Shown: piece after piece, positions 1 through 7,362 of the stretch | Layout of the letters: each line of letters starts with the position of its first letter | How positions within the stretch are numbered: position 1 is the first letter of the stretch | Origin: Thermohalobaculum sp039180675 | Lineage (GTDB): Bacteria > Pseudomonadota > Alphaproteobacteria > Rhodobacterales > Rhodobacteraceae | Reading direction: 5' to 3' | Assembly (NCBI GenBank): GCA_039180675.1 | Contig: JBCDDC010000009.1 | Location: 62,001-126,000 of the forward strand | Length of the DNA stretch: 64,000 bases | The notes under the pieces: model-generated | Seen by the model: the letters and a program-made list of their open reading frames with translations, nothing else | Database searches by the model: none | Told to the model about the DNA's origin: nothing | Position numbers and translations under genes: made by a program

Positions 1-2393
1 TCTGCGTCGAAGACGTAGGTAGAGACCGCCCAGGCCGCAAGGCTGCCCCAGATCAGGGCCACCAGACCCGCTGCTCCGCCAAGCAACAGGGCCCGCAAGG
101 CAAAGCTGGACAAGACGCGCCCGCGGCTCGCGCCAAGTGTTCTCAGAATCGCCGCTTCATGCACCTGACGATCGGCGCTTGCAGCCGCCGCCCCGATCAG
201 CACGGCGAGACCCGTGATGAGAACCGCGAGAGCTGCCCATCGTGTCGCAGAGCCCAGATCGCCGAGCGCGACCGCGACCCTCTCCACCTGGTCGCGCACG
301 CGGATGACCGTGATGTTCGGAAACGCCTTTCCGATATCTCGCATAATCCCGGCTTCGCTCAGGGGTGGCGCGTGCACCGTTGCAATATGAGTGTGTGGCG
401 CACCAGCAAGCGCCCCGGGGTTGAGGATCATGATGAAGTTGATCCCCATGCCGCGCCATTCGACCTTGCGGAAATTCGCGACACGCGCCGTGATCGGGCG
501 GCCTAGGATGTTAACGGTGAGCGTCGAGCCGATGGAGAGGCCCAGCTCGCGGCCTTCCTCCTCGGCGAAGCTCACCAGCGGTTCGCCCGAATAGTCCTCG
601 GGCCACCACTCGCCTTCGGTCAGAACCGAGCCGGGCGGCTGGGTTGCGGCGTAGCTCACCCCACGGTCCCCCCGCAGAACCCAGGCACCGGCCGGGTCCA
701 CCCCCGCCTCGCGGGCAGGGATGTCGTTCAGCCGAGTGATCACACCGCGAAGCATCGAGGCGGTCTCCGACCGGCCAGCGCCATTCTCCGCGAGCGTGTC
801 CTCAAATCCCTCCAACTGATCAGTCTGGATGTCGACGAAGAAGAAGGCGGGGCTCCCGGTCGGCAGCTGATCGCGGATGAGGCGCTGCAGGTTCGCGTCG
901 ATCTGCCCGATCGCCGCCAGAACACCCAGCGCGAGGCCGAGTGCCACCACCACACCAGGCGTCTGACCGCCGGGTGCGCCGATTGCACCGAGCGCCAACC
1001 GCCAGCCCGGCCGTCGCCTGAGCAGGTTGAGATGCGCCCAGCGGCGCGATGCGAGCGCCATCGCAGCACCAAGCGTGCGCAAACAGACGAAGGCACCGAG
1101 CAGGGCAAGCAGGACCCAAAAGGCAAGCTCCTGAGCGTCGGACAGCCCGATCACGACCAGACAGGAGACGACGACAAGGCCGAGGAGCACCGCGATCATG
1201 CCTCGGCTCGGGTGCGTGACATCCGCCGACGCCATGTCGCGGAACAGCGTCGCGGGCCGGACATCGCGCAACCAGGCGAGCGGCCAGAGCGTGAAGACCA
1301 TCGCCGTGATCACCCCGAAGATCGCCGCGATGATCAACGGCTCAAGATAAACACCGAAGACCGCGGGCACGGGCAGTTGATCGGCCAGGAGAGGCTCGGC
1401 CAGCGCAACGGCGCCACCCCCGACCGCGAGACCCAGAGCGATGCCAATCAGCGAAATGACCGCGATCTGGAGCACGTAGATGCCGAAGACCATGTTCCCG
1501 GTTGCGCCCAGCGTTCTGAGCGCCGCGATGGTCTTGGTCTTGCGGTTGAGATAGCCGCGAACGGCGGCGCCGATCCCAACACCCCCGATTGCCAGTGCCG
1601 CCAGACCGACGAGGATCAGAAACGCGCTGAGCCGATCGACCAGCCGTTCAATCCCGGGCGCTGCGTTGCGATGATCCCGCCAGCGCGCGCCGCTTTCCGG
1701 GAACCGGGTTTGGAAATCAGCGCGCAAGGCCGCGAGCGGCTGATCTCTGGTCCGCAGCCGGTAGAGCATGTCGAAGATCGTGCCGGCCTCCAACAGGCCA
1801 GCCGCCCGCAGACCGTCAAGCGAGACGACCGTGCGGGGACCCAGATTGAAACCCTGCGAGGCTGCATCCGGTTCGCTCATCAAACGCCCACGAAACTCGA
1901 AAGTCGCGGTCCCGAGCCGGACACGATCGCCCGGCTCAAGTCCAAGCCGATCCGCCAGCACCGGCTCGGTGATCAGGCCATAAAAGCCGCCGCTCTCCGC
2001 CAGCAGATCCGCTAGATCGCCGCCGCTTACTTCAGCACTTCCGTAGAGTGGCCAGAGCGAGTCGACGCCTTTCACCTGAGACAGAGCGCGTTCCTCCGGG
2101 CGGTCATCACGACTGATCATCGACCGCAGGTCAGCAATCTCCGAGACCACGCCTTGCGCTTCGAACCAGGCCCGTTCTTCGTCTGTCGCGGCCCGGTAGG
2201 TGAGCGACACCGAAACATCGCCGCCGAGGATCTCGCGCCCCTCGGCCGCGAGCCCGTTTGAAATCGCCTGTGAGATCGAGCCGACAGCGGCGATGCCAGC
2301 AACGCCCAGGATCAGGCACACAAGAAAAACCCGGAAACCGGCCAGACCACCACGCAGGTCACGGATCGCGATGCGGAGAAGGGCCGAATTCAC
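1..2393 (-). CDS. ABC transporter permease, FtsX/YbbP family (partial, C-terminus outside window)
   Basis: The minus-strand frame is open from a GTG at 2391-2393 to the left edge, about 797 codons, close to the roughly 800 residues of E. coli YbbP, so little is missing. The N-terminus reads MNSALLRIAIRDLRGGLAGF followed by a hydrophobic helix, the usual start of FtsX-type permeases with large periplasmic domains. The start overlaps the ATPase stop as GTGA, so the two genes are translationally coupled. With the ATPase it should form an inner-membrane exporter of the MacB/LolCDE type. The E. coli relatives ybbA-ybbP likewise lie divergent to tesA. The substrate is unknown; a lipid or lipoprotein role is inference only. 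Confidence 0.85.
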   Translation of the reverse strand, partial: MNSALLRIAIRDLRGGLAGFRVFLVCLILGVAGIAAVGSISQAISNGLAAEGREILGGDVSVSLTYRAATDEERAWFEAQGVVSEIADLRSMISRDDRPEERALSQVKGVDSLWPLYGSAEVSGGDLADLLAESGGFYGLITEPVLADRLGLEPGDRVRLGTATFEFRGRLMSEPDAASQGFNLGPRTVVSLDGLRAAGLLEAGTIFDMLYRLRTRDQPLAALRADFQTRFPESGARWRDHRNAAPGIERLVDRLSAFLILVGLAALAIGGVGIGAAVRGYLNRKTKTIAALRTLGATGNMVFGIYVLQIAVISLIGIALGLAVGGGAVALAEPLLADQLPVPAVFGVYLEPLIIAAIFGVITAMVFTLWPLAWLRDVRPATLFRDMASADVTHPSRGMIAVLLGLVVVSCLVVIGLSDAQELAFWVLLALLGAFVCLRTLGAAMALASRRWAHLNLLRRRPGWRLALGAIGAPGGQTPGVVVALGLALGVLAAIGQIDANLQRLIRDQLPTGSPAFFFVDIQTDQLEGFEDTLAENGAGRSETASMLRGVITRLNDIPAREAGVDPAGAWVLRGDRGVSYAATQPPGSVLTEGEWWPEDYSGEPLVSFAEEEGRELGLSIGSTLTVNILGRPITARVANFRKVEWRGMGINFIMILNPGALAGAPHTHIATVHAPPLSEAGIMRDIGKAFPNITVIRVRDQVERVAVALGDLGSATRWAALAVLITGLAVLIGAAAASADRQVHEAAILRTLGASRGRVLSSFALRALLLGGAAGLVALIWGSLAAWAVSTYVFDA

Positions 2394-3079
2394 GCGGCGC
2401 GCCTCTGATCCGTCGAGATCTGACCGTCTGCGATCGTGATCACCCGGCCGCAGCGGGCTGCAAGGTCAGGGGCGTGCGTCACGATTACGAGTGTCGTGCC
2501 GGTGGCGCGGGTGATCTCGAACATCATATCCGATACCTCGTGACCCGTCCGCCCATCCAGATTGCCCGTCGGCTCATCGGCATAAATCAGGTCGGGTCGC
2601 GGGGCGAGGGCGCGTGCAAGGGCGACCCGTTGCTGCTCGCCGCCAGAAAGCTGGGCGGGATAGTGATCGTGCCGGTGGCCCAGACCCACATCCGACAGTG
2701 CCTGGCTCGCCCGATCAAACGCATCGGCCTCGCCAGCAAGCTCCAACGGTGTCGCCACGTTCTCGATCGCTGTCATCGTCGGGATCAGATGGAAGGATTG
2801 GAACACAACCCCCATCCTATCGCGGCGCAGGCGCGCCAGCGCATCCTCGTTCAACTCCGTCAGATCCTGGCCTAAGACATCGACCTTGCCGCCCGTTGCG
2901 CGCTCAAGGCCAGCCATCACCATCAAAAGCGAGGATTTTCCCGAACCTGAGGGCCCGACGATGCCAATCGTCTCTCCAACACCTATCTCAAGGCTGACAC
3001 CGCGTAGAATATCGACTTGGCCTGCGGTGCTTGGCAGGGTCAGTCGCACGTCTTGAAGTTTAATCAATGGGGTCGTCAT
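2390..3079 (-). CDS. ABC transporter ATP-binding protein, YbbA/LolD family
   Basis: A 229-residue ATPase with Walker A GPSGSGKSS, signature LSGGEQQR and Walker B LIYADEPTGNLD, the set typical of the LolD/MacB/YbbA family that partners FtsX-type permeases. I chose the ATG at 3077-3079 (MTTPLIKL) because family homology begins there; a longer frame to 3151 adds residues that do not look family-like. This start overlaps the ATG of the divergent tesA gene by two bases, so each promoter must lie inside the other gene or further away. The stop overlaps the permease GTG. It should energise the exporter formed with the upstream-listed permease. Confidence 0.93.
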   Translation of the reverse strand: MTTPLIKLQDVRLTLPSTAGQVDILRGVSLEIGVGETIGIVGPSGSGKSSLLMVMAGLERATGGKVDVLGQDLTELNEDALARLRRDRMGVVFQSFHLIPTMTAIENVATPLELAGEADAFDRASQALSDVGLGHRHDHYPAQLSGGEQQRVALARALAPRPDLIYADEPTGNLDGRTGHEVSDMMFEITRATGTTLVIVTHAPDLAARCGRVITIADGQISTDQRRAA

Positions 3080-3746
3080 GGGTGTCACCCTTTTTCGCAC
3101 GAGTTTTCCATATGGTCCCTTGCAGCGATGGGGCAAGTTGCTGGCTCTCATCGTTATTCTGCTGCCCTCGGCAGGGTTTGCCGGCTCCCTGAAACTTGTC
3201 GCTTTGGGGGACAGTCTGACCGCTGGTTTTGGCCTGCCGGAGGAAGATGGGTTCGTACCTCAACTCGATACCTGGCTGGACGGGCAGGGGCGGGCCGAGG
3301 TGGAGGTCATTAACATGGGCGTCTCGGGCGATACCACGGCCGGCGGTCTCGCGCGTCTCGACTGGGCGTTGGGTGGTGGCGCCGATGCGGTAATCGTCGA
3401 GCTTGGAGCGAATGATCTGTTGCGCGGTGTCGATCCGGCCTCAAGCAGGCAGAACCTCGATGAGATCCTGACCCGGCTCGGCGAGCAGGATATTCCTGTC
3501 ATGATCTCGGGCATGGTCGCATCGAACAATTTCGGCCCGGAATACAAAGCCGATTATGATGCGATGTTCCCGGAACTCGCAGAGCAGCACGGCGCCGTCT
3601 ACGATCCGTTTTTCTTGGAGGGCCTAGTGGGTGAGGCTGACCTTTTCCAGCCGGACGGGTTGCATCCTAACCGCGAAGGTGTAGCGCGGATTGTCGAGCG
3701 GATCGGCCCGAGGGTGCTGGAGTTACTGGAGCGCGTGCCCGAATGA
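3078..3746 (+). CDS. tesA: Arylesterase / thioesterase I, SGNH hydrolase
   Basis: A 222-residue SGNH/GDSL hydrolase of the periplasm. All blocks are visible: GDSLTAGFG (nucleophile Ser), the Gly of NMGVSGDTTAGG, the Asn of LGANDLL, and the Asp/His of DGLHPN. A signal peptide (LLALIVILLPSAGFAG) precedes the mature domain. The ATG at 3078 gives a long n-region; a TTG at 3120 just ahead of the hydrophobic core is an alternative start. It is divergent to ybbA/ybbP-type genes, as in E. coli, and its stop overlaps the next gene as ATGA. Likely activity is hydrolysis of aryl esters and acyl thioesters; the physiological substrate is not deducible. Confidence 0.92.
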   Translation: MGVTLFRTSFPYGPLQRWGKLLALIVILLPSAGFAGSLKLVALGDSLTAGFGLPEEDGFVPQLDTWLDGQGRAEVEVINMGVSGDTTAGGLARLDWALGGGADAVIVELGANDLLRGVDPASSRQNLDEILTRLGEQDIPVMISGMVASNNFGPEYKADYDAMFPELAEQHGAVYDPFFLEGLVGEADLFQPDGLHPNREGVARIVERIGPRVLELLERVPE

Positions 3747-4285
3747 TCCGCAGCTTCGTTGCGCTGCGGCTACCCGATGATCTGCTTGACGCGCTGGAGA
3801 CGTTGCAGGCGGAATTGACGGTCGGCGCTCTGGTTCCGGTCGAAAATTTTCACGTCACGCTGGCGTTTCTTGGAAATCTACCACGGCCAGTGTTGGAAGA
3901 CCTTCACCTTTCGCTCGAGAAAGTAAGTGTAAAGCCTTTCGAAGTGGAGATTTCAGGGTTGGGGCAGTTTGGTGGGCGTGAGTCTCGGACCGCTCATGCT
4001 GAAGTGGTCAAGACCGATCCCCTGCAGAGATTGCGCGACAAGATCCACCGTGCCGCCGAGGCCATCGAGTCGGCGGTGGATCGGAGACGGTTCCATCCGC
4101 ACGTCACACTCTCTCGCTTGAAGACCCTTTTGCCTGAAGATCGCATGTCCCTCGAACGATGGACGGCCCGGCATGCGGGATTTCATGCCGGGCCGTCGCT
4201 GATCGAGTCCTTCGGTCTTTTCGAGTCTCGCCTGACCAAAGGCGGCCCCGTGTATGACCTTCTGGCTGAGTATCCGCTCCGCTGA
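3743..4285 (+). CDS. thpR: RNA 2',3'-cyclic phosphodiesterase (2H family)
   Basis: A 180-residue 2H phosphoesterase. The two catalytic H-x-T motifs are FHVTLAFLG (His37) and HPHVTLSRLK (His120), spaced as in ThpR/LigT. The enzyme opens 2',3'-cyclic phosphates on RNA and can show weak RNA ligase activity in vitro. The start codon overlaps the tesA stop (ATGA), so the two are probably co-transcribed. Its stop codon directly abuts the stop of the convergent DUF1127 gene (TGATCA at 4283-4288). Length and motifs are normal for the family. Confidence 0.92.
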   Translation: MIRSFVALRLPDDLLDALETLQAELTVGALVPVENFHVTLAFLGNLPRPVLEDLHLSLEKVSVKPFEVEISGLGQFGGRESRTAHAEVVKTDPLQRLRDKIHRAAEAIESAVDRRRFHPHVTLSRLKTLLPEDRMSLERWTARHAGFHAGPSLIESFGLFESRLTKGGPVYDLLAEYPLR

Positions 4286-4483
4286 TCAGCGGCGGGGCAG
4301 GTCCCAGAACGGGCGGCCTGCTTCGCGGAGAGCCGCTGCCCGGTCGAGCCCGATATCCTCAAGCTCCCGGTCGGAAAGCTGAGCGAGACGGCGGCGTTCT
4401 GACATCACGCCCAGCACGTCAAAGATCGAAACCAGTGGCATTCTGTAGCCAGTCACCGGCAAGCTCATCGCGTATTTGTTCAT
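4286..4483 (-). CDS. DUF1127 family small protein
   Basis: A 65-residue protein beginning MNKYAMSLPV; an upstream in-frame ATG at 4498 is possible. The C-terminal half carries the DUF1127 signature RRRLAQLSDRELEDIGLDR followed by a short basic tail. Members of this family are abundant in alphaproteobacteria, and some are implicated in RNA turnover and phosphate or stress adaptation, but no function can be assigned here. It is divergent from the LysR gene, sharing a 122-base upstream region, and ends against thpR. Confidence 0.85.
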   Translation of the reverse strand: MNKYAMSLPVTGYRMPLVSIFDVLGVMSERRRLAQLSDRELEDIGLDRAAALREAGRPFWDLPRR

Positions 4484-4528
4484 AGTCGCCTCCATCACTC
4501 AGGGTGATCTCTCACCGCCTGTGTATTC

Positions 4529-4592
4529 TGATGCTTGATATATGTGATGCGATGGGTATAAGAGAAGTGAATGTTTTTGAATGAATGCATCA
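4529..4592 (+). promoter_or_regulatory. Candidate promoter and LysR-type operator
   Basis: TTGATA (4535-4540) and TATAAG (4557-4562) are separated by 16 bases and precede the LysR gene by 43 bases, a plausible sigma-70-type promoter. Around it the hexamer TGATGC occurs at 4529-4534 and 4545-4550 (16-base period), and its inverse GCATCA at 4587-4592. Such repeats suit autoregulation by the downstream LysR protein. This is pattern evidence only. Confidence 0.4.
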
Positions 4593-4605
4593 CGGAGCAT
4601 GATGA

Positions 4606-5472
4606 ATGCCACGTAACCTGGACCTCACCGCCCTCAGAAGCTTCGTCACTGTCGCCGAAACCGGCGGCGTCACCCGTGCCGCGCATCAGTTGAACCTGAC
4701 GCAATCGGCCGTTTCCATGCAGCTCAAACGGCTCGAGGAGTCGCTTAATCTTGCGCTTCTGAACCGCAACGGGCGGGGCGTGCAGCTTACCAACCACGGC
4801 GAACAGCTTCTGAGCTACGGTCGGCGGATGGTCGCGCTGAACGATGAAGTGCTCTCGCGCATGACCGACTCGCGGTTCGAGGGCGAAATCCGGCTCGGCG
4901 TGCCCTCTGACATCGTCTACCCGTACATCCCGGGGATCCTGAAGCGGTTCGACCGCGAATATCCGCGGGTGAAGATCCACCTCATCTCGTCCTACACCAC
5001 GAAGCTGAAGCGGATGATCGCCGATGGTGAAGCGGATCTCATCCTGACGACGGAGAGCGATGTTGACGCCCATGCGGAGGTGCTGACGACGCAGCGCCTC
5101 ATCTGGGTTGGGGCCGAGAACGGAACCGCCTGGCGGGATCGCCCGCTACGGCTTGCCTTCGAACAGCAATGCATGTTCCGTCAATGGGCGACAAAGGCTC
5201 TCGATCAAGCGGACATCCAGTGGGAGATGGCGGTAGAGACGAAATCCACCCGCAGCGTCGAAGCCTCGATCTCGGCCGATCTGGCGGTGCATGCCATTCT
5301 TGAGGGCGCCATCGGCTACAACATGACCCGGATCGAGCATGGTGGACAGTTGCCGGAGCTTCCAATGAGCCGGATCGGGATGTACCGCTCCCCGACGGCG
5401 CTCGGCGCGCCGGTCGATGCACTGGAGCAGATGCTGCGGACCTCGTATAGGGACATGGCAGCCGTCGCATGA
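4606..5472 (+). CDS. LysR family transcriptional regulator
   Basis: A 288-residue LysR-type regulator: winged helix-turn-helix at about residues 5-63 (LRSFVTVAETGGVTRAAHQL, then QSAVSMQLKRLE) and a periplasmic-binding-protein-like effector domain to the C-terminus. The ATG is preceded by GGAG at 4594-4597. It lies 18 bases upstream of, and on the same strand as, the PrpF/GalD-family gene rather than divergent to it, so it probably controls its own operon. The effector is unknown; a carboxylic acid related to the isomerase substrate is a reasonable guess. Confidence 0.93.
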   Translation: MPRNLDLTALRSFVTVAETGGVTRAAHQLNLTQSAVSMQLKRLEESLNLALLNRNGRGVQLTNHGEQLLSYGRRMVALNDEVLSRMTDSRFEGEIRLGVPSDIVYPYIPGILKRFDREYPRVKIHLISSYTTKLKRMIADGEADLILTTESDVDAHAEVLTTQRLIWVGAENGTAWRDRPLRLAFEQQCMFRQWATKALDQADIQWEMAVETKSTRSVEASISADLAVHAILEGAIGYNMTRIEHGGQLPELPMSRIGMYRSPTALGAPVDALEQMLRTSYRDMAAVA

Positions 5473-5490
5473 CCTAATTAGGAGAGCCAG

Positions 5491-6564
5491 ATGCCCCAGC
5501 GAGCGATCCCGTTTCTGTTTATGCGCGGCGGAACCTCCCGCGGTCCATACTTCAACAGGGCCGATCTGCCTGAAGACCGCGAGGCGCTCGCGGAGTTGCT
5601 GTGCGATGTGGTCGGGGCTGGCCATCCGCTCAATATCGACGGGATCGGTGGCGGTGCAGCGGTCACCACAAAGGTCGCGATGCTGTCGCCATCGGAAGAT
5701 CCGTGGGCCGACGTCGACTATCTCTTTGCCCAACTTGCCGTCGAGGAGCGTCTTGTCGACTTCAAGCCGACCTGCGGCAACATCCTCGCGGGCGTTGGCC
5801 CGGCTGCGATCGAGATGGGTTTGGTGGATGCCAATGGTCCAGAGACCCGCGTGCGCATCCGCGCGGTGAACACGGGGACGCGGGTTGAGGCTAGTGTCAA
5901 AACCGCAGACGGCGCAGTCTGTTACGAAGGCGACTGCATGATTGACGGTGTGCCGGGATCGGCAGCGCCGGTGCCGCTCAGCTTCATGGATGTTGCGGGG
6001 TCCAGCACGGGCGCAATGCTGCCGACCGGAAACGTGGTCGACATGATCGACGGCATCGAGGTGACGTGCATCGATGTCGCGATGCCGATGATGATCGCCC
6101 GCGCTGCCGATTTCGGCATTGAGGGCACTGAGAGTCGCGAGGAGCTCGACAGCAACCGCGCCCTGATTGACCGAATGGAGGCGGTGCGGCTCCAGGCCGG
6201 GGAACTGATGAGGATGGGCGATGTCTCGCAATCGGTGACGCCCAAGGTCGGCCTTTTGTCAGCGCCCAGAGGTAACGGGTCGATCAGTGCACGGTACTTC
6301 ATGCCCTGGGCCTGTCACCCGACGATGGCTGTGACCGGCGGACAATGCATCGCGAGTTCTCTGCTTTGTCCCGGAACCGTCTCGCGCGACATCGCGCGCT
6401 GTCCAAACGGTTCACCGGCCAAGATCGTCATCGAGCATCCCGTCGGTGAGATCGAAATCATGATCGATTACAAGCCGAGTTCCGATGGGCTGATCGAGAT
6501 CATCTCGGGCGGTGTTGTCCGCACCGCCAGGCTGCTCGCCCGCGGCGAGGTCATGGCGCCTTAG
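5491..6564 (+). CDS. PrpF/GalD-family isomerase (4-oxalomesaconate tautomerase-like)
   Basis: A 357-residue protein of the PrpF family (diaminopimelate-epimerase fold). Family features include the N-terminal PFLFMRGGTSRGPYF, GGGAAVTTKVA and the C-terminal HPVGEIEI segment. Length and sequence are closest in my judgement to 4-oxalomesaconate tautomerase GalD (about 360 residues), which acts in gallate breakdown; 2-methylaconitate isomerase (PrpF) is the alternative. No gallate dioxygenase, hydratase or methylcitrate gene is nearby, so the substrate is unsettled. A good ribosome site (TTAGGAGAG) precedes the ATG. The stop overlaps the convergent hydrolase stop by three bases (TTAG at 6561-6564). 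Confidence 0.85.
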   Translation: MPQRAIPFLFMRGGTSRGPYFNRADLPEDREALAELLCDVVGAGHPLNIDGIGGGAAVTTKVAMLSPSEDPWADVDYLFAQLAVEERLVDFKPTCGNILAGVGPAAIEMGLVDANGPETRVRIRAVNTGTRVEASVKTADGAVCYEGDCMIDGVPGSAAPVPLSFMDVAGSSTGAMLPTGNVVDMIDGIEVTCIDVAMPMMIARAADFGIEGTESREELDSNRALIDRMEAVRLQAGELMRMGDVSQSVTPKVGLLSAPRGNGSISARYFMPWACHPTMAVTGGQCIASSLLCPGTVSRDIARCPNGSPAKIVIEHPVGEIEIMIDYKPSSDGLIEIISGGVVRTARLLARGEVMAP

Positions 6565-7358
6565 CCGACGATGGCGTTGACGAGGTCGCTGTCAGGGTCC
6601 GCGAGCGGGTCGATCACGCTCATGTGGTTTTGACCCGGTGCTTCGATCTCCGTCACTTCCATGCCTGTCGCGCGCCAGTGACCGAGCAACCGGTTCTGCC
6701 GGCGGAACTCCGCCAGTTCATCGCCGCCGACCCAGCAGGTGAGGGCAGGGCGGATCGCGGGTTGGTGATTGCAAGGGCTCTCCTCGCGCGCCTCGTCTTC
6801 GGAGATCTTCAAGGTTTCGTTCATCTGCGTGAGCCTTAGGGGCGACAGATCGTGAAGGCCGGAAATCGAGATGACGCGATCGATCCGGTCCGCGACTTCG
6901 GGTGCAAGCATGCCGGGGCAGAGCATACGCGTCACCAGATGCCCTCCAGCAGAATGCCCTGCCAGACGGATTGGTCCCTCCACCTCCTGCGCGATTCGCC
7001 CGACGGCTGTAGCGATCTGACGGGAAATCGTGGCGACCCGCACCTCCGGGCAAAGTGTGTAGCCCGGGAACGCAACCGCCCAGCCATGCGCCAGCGGGCC
7101 CGCGGCCGCCCACGACCAGAGGTCGCGATTGAACCGGCGCCAGTAACCGCCGTGAACAAAGATCAGAACACCCCGGGGGATGCTCCCTGGCAGAAACAGG
7201 TCGAAGCGTTCGCGTTCGGATCGGCCGTAGCCAATGCCAAGCTGCGCGAGCGATCCCTGCGATGAGACGAAATCCGCTGCTGCCCGTTCCCACCTCGCAA
7301 CGTAGTCGGGCGCGTTCCCAACGGCAGCTACGTTATCGTAGGCGGCATCCCAGTCCAT
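6561..7358 (-). CDS. Alpha/beta hydrolase, arylformamidase/carboxylesterase-like
   Basis: A 265-residue alpha/beta hydrolase with the oxyanion motif VHGGYWRRF and the nucleophile elbow LAGHSAGGH; the catalytic His is probably in APGQNHMSV. HGGYW plus GHSAGGH is typical of KynB-like arylformamidases and hormone-sensitive-lipase-type esterases, but no tryptophan-degradation gene is nearby. I chose the ATG at 7356-7358 (MDWDAAYDN), four bases past the histidine kinase stop, which makes it the last gene of that operon. A longer frame to 7424 overlaps the kinase and is less likely. Confidence 0.85.
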   Translation of the reverse strand: MDWDAAYDNVAAVGNAPDYVARWERAAADFVSSQGSLAQLGIGYGRSERERFDLFLPGSIPRGVLIFVHGGYWRRFNRDLWSWAAAGPLAHGWAVAFPGYTLCPEVRVATISRQIATAVGRIAQEVEGPIRLAGHSAGGHLVTRMLCPGMLAPEVADRIDRVISISGLHDLSPLRLTQMNETLKISEDEAREESPCNHQPAIRPALTCWVGGDELAEFRRQNRLLGHWRATGMEVTEIEAPGQNHMSVIDPLADPDSDLVNAIVG

Positions 7359-7362
7359 CGGC

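Noticed and set aside
1032..2015. 327-codon plus-strand frame inside the FtsX-type permease
   Set aside because: Composition dominated by R, D, E and Q as in antisense frames; the minus-strand permease explains the region.
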